Below are positions 5,557 to 11,304 of a DNA stretch of 11,304 bases, in pieces. Within the stretch, counting starts at the first letter, position 1, and every line of letters begins with the position of its first letter. Location: the NCBI GenBank assembly GCA_002418185.1, contig DIDN01000088.1, forward strand, positions 1-11,304, read 5' to 3'. The stretch is from Deltaproteobacteria bacterium UBA5799 (GTDB lineage: Bacteria > Desulfobacterota > GWC2-55-46). Below the pieces are notes generated by a model. The model worked only from the letters and a program-made list of their open reading frames with translations, was not told the DNA's origin and did not search any database. A program made the position numbers and the translations under genes.

Positions 5557-7695
5557 ATGGCCAGACAGACCTCCAAAAAAGAAAAGAACAGCGGCGGCCT
5601 CAAGCAGGAGATACTGGGGATCGTCCTCTTTGCCGCGGCCCTCTACTCCGCCGTAAGCCTCTTTTCGTTCGCCAGGGGCGCGCTGTGGGGCGGGGTCATA
5701 GGCGACTACCTGGCCTGGGCCTTCCTCGCGTCCATCGGGTACACCTCCTACGTATTCCCGTTCATACTCCTTCTCCTCTCCGTGGGGCTCATTCTCCGGA
5801 GGTTCTTCCGTTTCAGGGTGGTGGTGCCGGTCAGCTTCCTCTTTTTCGTCCTGTCGTCCTCGGCCCTCCTTCATATTGTCGAATCGAACGGGGGCGCGGC
5901 AGGCGCCGTCTCCGGCGATTTCCTGGAGGGCCTTGTCGGCACTACCGGCTCGTTCATCTTCCTTTCGGCGGTCCTCCTTATAGCGTTCCTGGTGGCTACG
6001 GGCCTCTCCGTCATACAGATAGCCTTGAAAGCCCTTCCGCCGACAGTATCCGTCTTCAGGGCCGTCTGCGACAGGATAAAGGCCGCGAAAGCCGAAGGGC
6101 CCGAGGTTGTCGAGGCAGAGGAAGAGACAGCGCCCAGGCCAAGAAAAAAGAACGGGGAGAAGCCGAAGGAGCCGGAAAGGCCGTCAGGGGGCCCGGCCAT
6201 CATAACCCCGAGGATACACAGCAGGAAACAGGCCGAGGAGCCGGAGGAGGCGCTCGAGTTCACGAGCCCCAAGGGGTCGTTCAAGCTGCCGCCCCTTACG
6301 CTTCTCGACCCGGTGCCCAAAAAGAGCGGCATGGTCGACGACAAGGCCCTCCTTCTGAACTCGCAGGTCCTTGAAAGGAAGCTCCTCGATTTCGGCATAG
6401 AGGGCCGGGTATTGGAGGTAAGGCCCGGGCCGGTCGTCACCATGTACGAGTTCGAGCCCGCGCCCGGGGTGAAGGTGGGGAGGATAATGAACCTCTCCGA
6501 CGACCTCGCGCTTGCCATGAAGGCCATGTCCATAAGGATAATCGCGCCCATACCCGGAAAGGCCGTTGTCGGCATAGAGGTGCCGAACCAGACGAGGGAC
6601 ACGATACTCCTAAGGGAGATGCTCGAATGCCCGGCATTCGCAAAGAGCCGCTCGCGCCTTACGCTCGCGCTCGGGAAAGACATCTCCGGCGCCCCTTATG
6701 TCGCGGACCTCGCCAGGATGCCTCACCTCCTCGTTGCAGGCGCGACCGGCGCGGGAAAGAGCGTCTCGGTCAATGCCATGATACTGAGCGTCCTATTCAA
6801 GGCGACACCCGAGGAGGTCCGATTCCTCATGGTCGACCCGAAAATGCTGGAACTATCGGCCTACGAGGGTATCCCGCACCTCATAACCCCGGTCATAACC
6901 GACCCGAAGAAGGCGGCGGGCGCGCTCAAGAGCATCGTAACCGAGATGGGGCGCCGCTACAAGCTCATGGCAGAGAAGGGCGCGAGGAACGTCGACAAGT
7001 ACAACCAGATGGTCGAGGAGGGCGGAAACCCGGAGGAGAAGAAGCTCCCGCTTATCGTCGTCATAATAGACGAGCTCGCGGACCTCATGATGACCTCCGG
7101 CAAGGACGTGGAGGAATGCCTGGTGAGGCTTTCGCAGATGGCGAGGGCCTCCGGTATTCACCTGATGATAGCGACGCAGAGGCCTTCCGTAGACGTCGTG
7201 ACGGGCCTCATAAAGACGAACTTCCCCGCGCGTATAGCGTTCCAGCTCCCTTCGAGGACCGATTCGAGGACGATCATCGATTCCGGCGGCGCGGAGACGC
7301 TCCTCGGGCAGGGCGATATGCTTTTCATGCCGCCCGGTACCTCGAAGCTCCAGAGGATCCACGGCGCGTACGTCTCCGAGACCGAGATAAAGCGCGTGAC
7401 GGATTTCTGGAAAAAGCAGGGCGGCCCCGCTTACGAGGACTTGAAGATCGAAGAGGAGGAGAGCGCGCTTCTGGACGAAGACGCGGACCTGGGAGAAGAG
7501 TTCCTCAGGCGTTACGACGAGGCCGTGGCCCTTGCAGCGCAGCTCGAGATGATATCGACCTCCTACATCCAGCGGAGGTTCAGGATAGGCTACAACACCG
7601 CCGCCCGCATAATCGAGAAGATGGAGAAGGAGGGTGTGGTCGGCCCCGCGCAGGGGAGCCGCCCCAGGGAGGTGCTCCTCCGGAAAACGCCTTAG
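5557..7695 (+). CDS. ftsK: DNA translocase FtsK/SpoIIIE
   Basis: This is an ATP-driven pump at the division septum that moves chromosome ends and dimers into the daughter cells and activates XerCD recombination. With the chosen start it has 712 residues, typical of short-linker FtsK/SpoIIIE proteins. Four membrane segments lie at about 19-38, 58-80, 88-107 and 131-155. A charged, proline-rich linker follows (about 160-255). The RecA-like motor has Walker A GATGAGKS (395-402) and Walker B IVVIIDEL (500-507, D505-E506). A C-terminal winged-helix gamma domain (about 645-705, ISTSYIQRRFRIGYNTAARI) reads polar DNA motifs. The frame is open back to 5392, but that part translates a repeat, so ATG 5557 is chosen; its GGAG is only three bases away, which is unusually close. 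The TAG stop overlaps the next palindromic repeat. lolA follows 233 bases downstream. Confidence 0.95.
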   Translation: MARQTSKKEKNSGGLKQEILGIVLFAAALYSAVSLFSFARGALWGGVIGDYLAWAFLASIGYTSYVFPFILLLLSVGLILRRFFRFRVVVPVSFLFFVLSSSALLHIVESNGGAAGAVSGDFLEGLVGTTGSFIFLSAVLLIAFLVATGLSVIQIALKALPPTVSVFRAVCDRIKAAKAEGPEVVEAEEETAPRPRKKNGEKPKEPERPSGGPAIITPRIHSRKQAEEPEEALEFTSPKGSFKLPPLTLLDPVPKKSGMVDDKALLLNSQVLERKLLDFGIEGRVLEVRPGPVVTMYEFEPAPGVKVGRIMNLSDDLALAMKAMSIRIIAPIPGKAVVGIEVPNQTRDTILLREMLECPAFAKSRSRLTLALGKDISGAPYVADLARMPHLLVAGATGAGKSVSVNAMILSVLFKATPEEVRFLMVDPKMLELSAYEGIPHLITPVITDPKKAAGALKSIVTEMGRRYKLMAEKGARNVDKYNQMVEEGGNPEEKKLPLIVVIIDELADLMMTSGKDVEECLVRLSQMARASGIHLMIATQRPSVDVVTGLIKTNFPARIAFQLPSRTDSRTIIDSGGAETLLGQGDMLFMPPGTSKLQRIHGAYVSETEIKRVTDFWKKQGGPAYEDLKIEEEESALLDEDADLGEEFLRRYDEAVALAAQLEMISTSYIQRRFRIGYNTAARIIEKMEKEGVVGPAQGSRPREVLLRKTP

Positions 7696-7814
7696 GCTGC
7701 TCAAAAAGTCCATCTGCGTCGTTGTCGTCGTCGCTCGTCATTGCGGCGTACACGAAAAGTACGCCTCATTCCTCGCTCCTCGACGCCTAACATATGGAGT
7801 TTTTTGAGCAACCT
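7694..7814. repeat. 121-bp imperfect palindrome downstream of ftsK
   Basis: The left arm AGGCTGCTCAAAAAGTCCAT (7694-7713) mirrors the right arm 7794-7814, whose reverse complement begins AGGTTGCTCAAAAAACTCCA. Similarity continues inward to a perfect central stem, GGCGTAC (7745-7751) and GTACGCC (7759-7765), around ACGAAAA. The whole element could fold into one long hairpin. It differs from the GTCATTCTGAG family. Its first two bases are the last two of the ftsK stop codon. A six-T run in the right arm may let it act as a terminator for ftsK. From memory it resembles palindromes common in deltaproteobacterial genomes; that is unverified. Confidence 0.85.
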
Positions 7815-7856
7815 GAGTGTGCTTTGAGTTTATTAAGCAAAGTATAGAAAAAATTC

Positions 7857-7865
7857 TGCTATATT
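7857..7865 (+). promoter_or_regulatory. candidate extended -10 promoter of the lolA operon
   Basis: TGCTATATT combines the TGn extension with a -10 box TATATT (7860-7865, five of six bases). No good -35 box lies at 16-18 bases, which is tolerated in extended -10 promoters. The start would be near 7872, giving a leader of about 57 bases that contains a CCGCGG...CCGCGG inverted repeat (about 7875-7902). Confidence 0.4.
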
Positions 7866-7928
7866 GAGGTTTATCCGCGGGCAAATTCGACCCGGGCCGC
7901 GGAAATCCAACTCAAGAGGAACCTGGAT

Positions 7929-8567
7929 ATGAAGACCCCCCTCCGGATAGCATCGGCGCTCTTGTTTTTACTTGTCCCCGCAGTGTCATTGGCTGAGGAG
8001 CTCACGGAAGTCCTCTCGAAGCTCCAGGAGAGGTATGAGTCCATTACAACCCTCGAGTCCGAGTTCACGCAGGAGGTCTCGTCAAGGGGCATGGGCAGGC
8101 CCGAAACCGCAAAAGGCAAGGTCTGGTTCAAGAAGCCGGGGAAGATGCGCTGGGAATACAGCAGGCCCGCCGGCGACCTCATAGTCGGCGACGGCAGGAC
8201 CGTCTGGATTTACCAGCCCGACCTTAACCAGGCGATAGAGAGGGAGGTCGACGCCGCTGCCTCCCGCATGGCGACCGACTTCCTCTCCGGACTCGGCGAC
8301 CTGGAAAGGGAGTTCGAGGCAAGGCTCGCGCCCTCGAAAGGCGATACATGGCGTCTTGTGCTTACGCCCAGGGATGAGAGCCCGAACGTGAAAACACTTG
8401 CGCTTGAAATCGACAAGGGGAGCCTCCTTATAAGGAGGACCGAGGTGACCGACCATTTCGGGACCGAGACGATGGTGGAGTTCAGGGAGACTTCGGTCAA
8501 TTCGCCCGCTCCTGATGCGCTCTTCAGCTTCACTCCCCCCCAGGGCGCCCGGGTCGTAAGGCCCTGA
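7929..8567 (+). CDS. lolA: outer-membrane lipoprotein carrier protein LolA
   Basis: LolA is the periplasmic chaperone that takes lipoproteins from the LolCDE transporter and hands them to the outer-membrane receptor. The 212-residue precursor has a signal peptide, MKTPLRIASALLFLLVPAVS-LA, with likely cleavage after A22. Family marks follow: SEFTQEV, GKVWFKKPGKMRWEY, LIVGDGRTVWIYQPDLNQA, a mid-protein DFLSGLGDL, and a C-terminal DALFSFTPPQGARVV strand. The ATG has AAGAGGA eight bases upstream. It is the first gene of the rightward lolA-yajQ-prmA-rsmE run. Its presence indicates an outer membrane with sorted lipoproteins. No LolB or LolCDE gene is in the window. Confidence 0.93.
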   Translation: MKTPLRIASALLFLLVPAVSLAEELTEVLSKLQERYESITTLESEFTQEVSSRGMGRPETAKGKVWFKKPGKMRWEYSRPAGDLIVGDGRTVWIYQPDLNQAIEREVDAAASRMATDFLSGLGDLEREFEARLAPSKGDTWRLVLTPRDESPNVKTLALEIDKGSLLIRRTEVTDHFGTETMVEFRETSVNSPAPDALFSFTPPQGARVVRP

Positions 8568-8608
8568 ATGCGGGACATGGTCTGAAAAATAACCAACGGA
8601 GGTAGGAG

Positions 8609-9097
8609 ATGCCGTCATTCGATATTGTCTCCAAGACGGACGTGCAGGAGGTCGATAACGCCGTCAACCAGGCAACGAAGGAGATGGAGCAGCGCTATGA
8701 CTTCAAGGGCTCGAAGAGCGAGATAAAATGGGAGAAGAAGGAAGACATAACCGTCGTCGCGGACGACGACGGGAAGCTTAGGAGCGTCCTCGATATACTC
8801 CAGACCAAGCTCGTTAAGCGCGGTGTGTCGCTCAAGTCCCTCGAATACGGCAAGGTCGAGGACGCATCCGGGAGCATGAAAAAACAGGTCCTCAAGATAC
8901 GCCAGGGCATACCCTCGGACAAGGCCAAGGAGATAACGAAGCTCGTAAAGGACCTGAAGCTCAAGGTGCAGACCCAGATAATGGACGACCAGATAAGGGT
9001 GACCGGGAAGAAGATTGACGATTTGCAAGAGGCCATACAGGCGATCAAGGCCAGGGACATGGACATAAGCCTGCAGTTCGTCAACATGAGGTCTTAG
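8609..9097 (+). CDS. yajQ: YajQ-family nucleotide-binding protein
   Basis: The product has 162 residues, the standard length of YajQ, and is collinear with the family. It starts MPSFDIVSKTDVQEVDNAVN, continues with QRYDFKGSKSEI, has a central LEYGKVEDASGSMKKQV and GIPSDKAKEITKLVKD, and ends with the DLQEAIQAIKARD and QFVNMRS tail. YajQ proteins are small two-domain cytosolic proteins that bind nucleotides or RNA. At least one homologue (in Xanthomonas) is reported to bind c-di-GMP and alter transcription; whether this one does is unknown. An excellent GGAGGTAGGAG precedes the ATG directly. The gap to lolA is 41 bases and to prmA only 9. Isoleucine is encoded by ATA at 10 of 13 positions. Confidence 0.94.
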   Translation: MPSFDIVSKTDVQEVDNAVNQATKEMEQRYDFKGSKSEIKWEKKEDITVVADDDGKLRSVLDILQTKLVKRGVSLKSLEYGKVEDASGSMKKQVLKIRQGIPSDKAKEITKLVKDLKLKVQTQIMDDQIRVTGKKIDDLQEAIQAIKARDMDISLQFVNMRS

Positions 9098-9106
9098 CCC
9101 CTTGGC

Positions 9107-10048
9107 ATGACTATGGCAGGATGGATAGAGATAAGGGCCACTGGCCCGGCCCGGTCGAGGGACGCGGTTTCGGCGGCCCTCATAGAGGCCGGGAGCCCCG
9201 GAGTCCTCGAAGAGGCCGGGGAAGGAGAAGCCGGGAAGCTCGTCTCGTACAGCAGGTGGGAGGACGAAACGCGCGAGGAGCCTGGTCCGCGCTCTTCCGA
9301 GGCGGCGCTCAGGGCCTATCTGGGCGAGGGCGAGAGGGCGAGGCTTGGGGACATACGCCGTAAGCTCGGGAGAGTGGGCTGGAAGCTCACGACTTCCAGC
9401 CTCAGGGACACGGACTGGTCGGAGAAATGGAAAAAGGGGCTCAGGCCCGTACGGGTAAGCTATAAAGGAACGACCGTCCTCGTAAGGCCCACCTGGAAGA
9501 GGTCGCCGAAAAGGCCCGGAGAGAAGGTAATCGAGATAGACCCGGGCATGGCCTTCGGCACCGGCGGCCATGACACGACGAAGATGTGCCTGCGGGCCTT
9601 ATTGAGGCTCGTAATCGACCGGAAGCTCCCGGCACGCCCGGACTTTCTGGATGTCGGAACCGGGACCGGCGTCCTCGCCATAGCAGCCAAAAAACTCGGG
9701 TTCAGGAAGGCCGTGGGCCTTGAGATTGACGAAGTGGCAGTCAAGGTCGCCCGCAGGAACGCCGCCCGCAACAGGGCAGAGGTGAAAGTAAGTTCAACCC
9801 CGGTCGAGAAGGCCAGGGGAAGGTTTCACCTGGTGGCCGCGAACATCCTCGCCGGGGAGCTTAAAAGGCTTTCGCCCGCGTTGTCAGGTAAGGTGAGCCA
9901 CGGCGGCCTGCTCATACTCTCCGGCATACTCCTCCATGAAAAGGACGAGGTGTTAAGGGCCTACCCCGGCCTTCACCTTGAAAAGGCCTATTCCTCAAAG
10001 GAATGGGCCGCACTCGTTCTCCGTAAACCGTTGAAAGGCAGCCGGTGA
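9107..10048 (+). CDS. prmA: ribosomal protein L11 methyltransferase
   Basis: PrmA transfers methyl groups from S-adenosylmethionine to amino groups of ribosomal protein L11 in the cytosol. The 313-residue protein has the expected N-terminal substrate-recognition domain (about 1-100), DWSEKWKK (103-110), the diagnostic DPGMAFGTGGHDTT (145-158), the SAM-binding glycine loop LDVGTGTGVLAIAA (181-194), the acidic ribose-binding end of strand two (GLEIDE), and ANIL (245-248) as the catalytic-loop equivalent of NPP-type motifs. There are two candidate ATGs, 9107 and 9113 (MTMAGW); neither has a clear Shine-Dalgarno, and translation may be coupled to yajQ nine bases upstream. The end overlaps rsmE by four bases. 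Confidence 0.94.
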   Translation: MTMAGWIEIRATGPARSRDAVSAALIEAGSPGVLEEAGEGEAGKLVSYSRWEDETREEPGPRSSEAALRAYLGEGERARLGDIRRKLGRVGWKLTTSSLRDTDWSEKWKKGLRPVRVSYKGTTVLVRPTWKRSPKRPGEKVIEIDPGMAFGTGGHDTTKMCLRALLRLVIDRKLPARPDFLDVGTGTGVLAIAAKKLGFRKAVGLEIDEVAVKVARRNAARNRAEVKVSSTPVEKARGRFHLVAANILAGELKRLSPALSGKVSHGGLLILSGILLHEKDEVLRAYPGLHLEKAYSSKEWAALVLRKPLKGSR

Positions 10049-10782
10049 GAAGGTTTTATGACGAGGACTTGAGCGAGCACTCGACCCGCGTGGAGATTAA
10101 AGGTGAGGAGTTCCATCATCTTAAAAAGGTCCTGAGGCTCGCTCCTGGCGCCGGAGTCCTCCTCTTTAACGGCAGGGGGCTTGAGCTCTCGGGGAAGGTC
10201 GAGGAGGTCGGCAGGGACTCCGCCTCTGTCGCCATCGCGGGGAGTTCGAGGGGCGAAAGGGAGAGCCCTCTCGATTTCGTACTCCTCCAGGCGCTCCTCA
10301 AGGGGGACAGGCCCGAGTTCATCATCCAGAAGGCGACCGAGCTCGGCATAAGGGAGGTCTGCTTCTATAATACGTCGAGGACCATACCCCGCGTTAGCGC
10401 CGACAAAGAAGCTTCAAGGCAGGCGAGATGGAGGAAGGCGGCGATAGAGGCCGCAAAGCAGTGCGGAAGGACTGTATTGCCTGAAATAGTATACGCGCCG
10501 GACATTAAGGGCGCTCTTAAGGGGCATGACCGGAACTTGAAACTCCTCCTCTGGGAAAAGGAAGGGGCAACAGGCTTGAAGGAGGCCCTTAAGGGCGCGC
10601 GCGGGATGGAAGGGGTTTCGGTTCTCGTGGGCCCGGAAGGGGGGCTTTCGCCCGGCGAGGCGGCAGAGGCTATTTCTGCGGGGTTCGTGAAAGTCGGGCT
10701 CGGCCCGCGCATACTCCGCGCAGAAACCGCCGCCCTGGCCATAATGTCGATATTCCAGCACGCCCTCGGCGACCTGGGCTGA
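10045..10782 (+). CDS. rsmE: 16S rRNA m3U1498 methyltransferase RsmE
   Basis: RsmE is a SPOUT-fold enzyme that methylates N3 of uridine 1498 in 16S rRNA, near the decoding site. The 245 residues match family length. The N-terminal PUA-like part holds EEFHHLKKVLRL and the turn LFNGRG. Next come KGDRPEFIIQKATELG (87-101) and AAKQCGR (136-142). The knotted SAM-binding site is formed by VLVGPEGGLSPGE (193-205) and LGPRILRAETAA (219-230). The start is GTG at 10045 in a GTGA overlap with the prmA stop, with GAAAGG about eight bases upstream, so translation is probably coupled. It is the last gene of the run and ends just before a terminator. The RsmE-PrmA pairing is common in bacteria, which supports both calls. 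Confidence 0.94.
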   Translation: MRRFYDEDLSEHSTRVEIKGEEFHHLKKVLRLAPGAGVLLFNGRGLELSGKVEEVGRDSASVAIAGSSRGERESPLDFVLLQALLKGDRPEFIIQKATELGIREVCFYNTSRTIPRVSADKEASRQARWRKAAIEAAKQCGRTVLPEIVYAPDIKGALKGHDRNLKLLLWEKEGATGLKEALKGARGMEGVSVLVGPEGGLSPGEAAEAISAGFVKVGLGPRILRAETAALAIMSIFQHALGDLG

Positions 10783-10798
10783 ACTGAATATCCTGATG

Positions 10799-10836
10799 GA
10801 AAAAGGCGGGCTGGATACCGGCCCGACCTTCGTTTT
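10799..10836. terminator. bidirectional intrinsic terminator between convergent genes
   Basis: A stem of about 12 bp pairs 10803-10814 with 10818-10830 around an ATA loop, with one G-T wobble and one bulged A. On the plus strand it is followed by CGTTTTA; on the minus strand five Ts follow (plus-strand AAAAA at 10800-10804). It can end both rsmE and the leftward exported-protein gene. The T tract is better for the minus strand. Confidence 0.75.
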
Positions 10837-10851
10837 AGGTCTACGCTTTCC

Positions 10852-11262
10852 CTACTCGAAGGTTATCTCCTTTATGTTCTTCGCGAGTATCCTGAACGTG
10901 CCGTAGTCCGTGGTGCCGAAGAAGCGCTGGTCGTTGTCGAGGCTTATGGCCACCACGTCCCCGTTCTTCATGGTGACCTGGAAGTCGCTCTTGTTTTCGG
11001 CCCCGGTGCCCGTTGCGGTAAGCTTTTTTATCTTCTCGAAGAAGACGGTCACGGTCCCCTTGCCCCGGGTGCCCATGAAGAACACCTCCCCCTCCCACGA
11101 GGCGTTCGTGACCTTTGTAGTTATGTCCTGGTCGTCCCTTACGGTCGCCTTGAAGTTGATTTCAGGGAGCGGGACCTCGGTGCCGGGCCCGGTGCCCATC
11201 CCTAAGAGCGTGGCCCAGATGAATAGGACGGCAAAGACCGCCAAAGACCGTTTTATGAGCAC
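10852..11262 (-). CDS. small exported protein of unknown function
   Basis: I do not recognise this family. The 136-residue product begins with a clear Sec signal (MLIKRSLAVFAVLFIWATLL, then GMG), with probable cleavage at about 21-25. No cysteine follows, so it is not a lipoprotein; a periplasmic location is inferred. The rest looks all-beta: alternating strands such as TVTVFFEKIKKLTA and DFQVTMKNGDVVAISL, then TDYGTFRILAKNIKEITFE at the end. The last part suggests a small beta-sandwich or barrel. The start is GTG at 11262, with AAGGA close by and GGAGGA further upstream. It is convergent with rsmE and shares a terminator. Its promoter lies outside the window. The GC-rich, AGG/ATA codon style matches the neighbours, so recent transfer is not indicated. 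Confidence 0.8.
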   Translation of the reverse strand: MLIKRSLAVFAVLFIWATLLGMGTGPGTEVPLPEINFKATVRDDQDITTKVTNASWEGEVFFMGTRGKGTVTVFFEKIKKLTATGTGAENKSDFQVTMKNGDVVAISLDNDQRFFGTTDYGTFRILAKNIKEITFE

Positions 11263-11304
11263 TGTCCTTTTCCTCCGTAAGCTGGTTTTTGGTTTACGGT
11301 TTTC

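Noticed and set aside
6627..7790. Rightward 387-codon frame overlapping ftsK
   Set aside because: It is a +1 shadow of the FtsK motor domain, very rich in R, G and P, and its end reads into the palindrome.
8615..9571. Leftward 318-codon frame across yajQ and prmA
   Set aside because: Its composition is that of a GC-rich shadow frame, it has no recognisable motif, and both opposite genes are certain.

Overview
The window is a GC-rich, tightly packed stretch of housekeeping chromosome from a Gram-negative (diderm) bacterium. LolA and an FtsB-like divisome protein point to an outer membrane. The gene content, and two kinds of palindromic intergenic repeat that I recall only informally from such genomes, suggest a deltaproteobacterial/Desulfobacterota-like lineage. 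That placement is inference; nothing here fixes the taxon. Codon choice is distinctive for GC-rich DNA: ATA is the main isoleucine codon and AGG is a common arginine codon.

Left part (1-3405, mostly minus strand). The window opens inside an initiator tRNA-fMet gene that runs off the left edge, with a good promoter just upstream of it. Next comes a palindromic repeat of about 170 bp. After it lies a minus-strand cluster read in the order ftsB-like, carbon-nitrogen hydrolase, argS; the last two overlap by ATGA. The hydrolase has proline where its superfamily normally has the catalytic glutamate.

Middle (3406-5556). A divergent intergenic region carries a near-consensus sigma70 promoter (TTGACA-17-TATGAT) driving a small zinc-ribbon plus PilZ protein with an intact c-di-GMP-binding signature. 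That gene is followed by AT-richer non-coding sequence and a strong intrinsic terminator. Then comes a two-domain dCTP deaminase of about 380 residues.

Right part (5557-11304). ftsK (DNA translocase) is bracketed by palindromic repeats: a degenerate copy of the first family lies before its start, and a different 121-bp palindrome overlaps its stop codon. Next is a co-directional run, lolA - yajQ - prmA - rsmE, with short gaps and a GTGA overlap between the last two. It joins lipoprotein transport, a YajQ nucleotide-binding protein and two translation-apparatus methyltransferases. A bidirectional terminator separates rsmE from a convergent gene for a small exported protein of unknown function.

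I found no defence system, prophage, transposase, CRISPR array or biosynthetic cluster. The points most worth a second look are the hydrolase active-site substitution, the repeat families around ftsK, the zinc-ribbon/PilZ gene with its possible leader switch, and the unassigned exported protein.
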